A stretch of 23,925 bases of DNA, from contig DIYF01000180.1 of NCBI GenBank assembly GCA_002427745.1, positions 1 to 23,925 on the forward strand. Reading direction: 5' to 3'. This DNA comes from Roseivirga sp. UBA6061. GTDB lineage: Bacteria > Bacteroidota > Bacteroidia > Cytophagales > Cyclobacteriaceae. The notes below the pieces were generated by a model that made no database searches, was not told the DNA's origin, and saw only the letters and a list, made by a program, of their open reading frames with translations. Shown here in pieces: positions 23,222 to 23,925 of the stretch; position 1 is the stretch's first letter, and the number at the start of each line of letters is the position of its first letter. A program made the position numbers and the translations under genes.

Positions 23222-23745
23222 GTGAGCAAGAAGAGATCGTAAACCGAGTAGCGAACAGCCCGATAATCACTTTCAACCTTGAAGATTATTACCATTCAGG
23301 AGAAAGGGTGGTGTATGATATTGCGCAAAACCTGTTTCAGGGCTTAATCCTGAAGGAGAAAGATTTTCGTGCCTTTGTAAAAGGGCATGATTGGGCGCAG
23401 TATGAAGGTAAGAATGTGGCGCTTATTTGTTCAGAAGATGCCATTGTGCCAACATGGGCATGCATGTTGTTAACTACCAGGTTGGAGTCATATGCCAATA
23501 CGGTAGTCTTCGGGGATATCGATTTGCTGGAGTATGCACTCTTTAAGGAAGCTTTATCATCTGTCGATCTTGAGGCTTTCAGGGACCGTCCGGTGGTTAT
23601 TAAAGGTTGTGGAGATTTACCGGTGCCTGAGTCGGCCTATGTGGAGATCACAAAGCTCATAAAGCCCTACGCAAAATCTATCATGTACGGTGAGCCATGT
23701 AGTACGGTGCCGCTGTATAAAAAGCCGCGACAGCCTAAAAACTGA
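23218..23745 (+). CDS. DUF2480 family protein
   Basis: The 175-aa protein matches DUF2480, a Bacteroidota-specific family of unknown function. It starts MSEQEEIVNRVANSPIITFNLEDYYHSGERVVYDIAQNLFQG-like and contains FRAFVKGHDW, ALICSEDAIVPTWACMLL and VVIKGCGDLPVP as conserved blocks. Single Cys residues recur in the CSED, WACM and GCGD positions, and a metal or redox role is conceivable but unproven. No signal or membrane segment. It overlaps tsaB by four bases, so it is made with the tRNA-modification protein. Nothing else shows its function. Confidence 0.9.
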   Translation: MSEQEEIVNRVANSPIITFNLEDYYHSGERVVYDIAQNLFQGLILKEKDFRAFVKGHDWAQYEGKNVALICSEDAIVPTWACMLLTTRLESYANTVVFGDIDLLEYALFKEALSSVDLEAFRDRPVVIKGCGDLPVPESAYVEITKLIKPYAKSIMYGEPCSTVPLYKKPRQPKN

Positions 23746-23925
23746 TCATCAGCGAGTTATAAAAAACTTTAAAAAATGTATGCAAAAAGCTTGGTCTAAT
23801 CAGAAAGACCTCGTTACCTTTGCGTCCCATTCGGAAGGAAGTGGGGTTAAGATTTGAGGGATTGCGGAGGTTTATTTGGGGTGAGGGTTTTACTTGCCAG
23901 GTTCTTCCAAAAATTTTTAAATTTT
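23746..23925 (+). promoter_or_regulatory. Strong promoter with A-rich upstream element, leading out of the window
   Basis: TTG (23791-23793) and TACCTTTG (23815-23822) match the Bacteroidota -33/-7 boxes with a 21-nt gap. Runs of A at 23761-23766 and 23771-23776 just upstream resemble the UP-like sequence of rRNA promoters in the phylum. The 103 bases after it carry no start codon with a good ORF. A stable RNA (rRNA operon) leader is my best guess, but the gene is outside the window. Confidence 0.5.

Overview
The window looks like chromosomal DNA of a Bacteroidota member, most likely a marine-type Cytophagales relative. This rests on three things: Bacteroidota promoter boxes (TAnnTTTG at about -7, with TTG or TTTG some 20 nt upstream) before rpmH, the YghO-like gene, tsaB and at the right edge; rarity of Shine-Dalgarno sequences; and families typical of the phylum (DUF2480, paired M16 peptidases, M61 and S41 peptidases, YghO-type GNAT proteins). 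The placement is inference; no rRNA sequence is visible.

Left end (1-1560) is the accessory-looking part. A tandem array of about 152-bp units, cut by the window edge, carries an intrinsic terminator in each full unit. It abuts a 58-residue coiled-coil ORF (minus) divergent from a small XRE-type HTH gene (plus), with palindromes between them. A shared terminator follows, then an unrecognised 135-aa protein (minus) behind a leader crowded with inverted repeats, including a terminator hairpin just before its start codon.

The next part (1575-8270, all minus) holds a membrane acyltransferase of the HGSNAT/NagX type, a REC-histidine kinase, a large GAF/PAS hybrid histidine kinase with receiver and degenerate HPt-like tail, and a two-helix membrane protein. 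Then come a secreted M1 metallopeptidase (minus), a VOC-fold protein (minus) and, divergently, a secreted glycerophosphodiester phosphodiesterase (plus).

From 12281 to 17996 (plus) lie a YghO-like GNAT protein with a PfkB-family nucleoside/sugar kinase 9 nt behind it, then two overlapping exported M16 proteins. The first M16 keeps the zinc site and the second keeps the substrate-binding Arg/Tyr pair, so they probably form one heterodimeric protease. An M61 peptidase (minus) converges on them.

The right end is housekeeping: rpmH, rnpA and an S41 C-terminal processing peptidase in one direction; an intergenic stretch with a repeated 31-bp hairpin element; tsaB overlapping a DUF2480 gene; and a strong promoter with A-rich upstream sequence firing out of the window, resembling a stable-RNA promoter. 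I see no complete mobile element, CRISPR array or tRNA gene. The best candidates for something undescribed are the left-end repeat/XRE/small-ORF module and the structured leader at 1388-1547.
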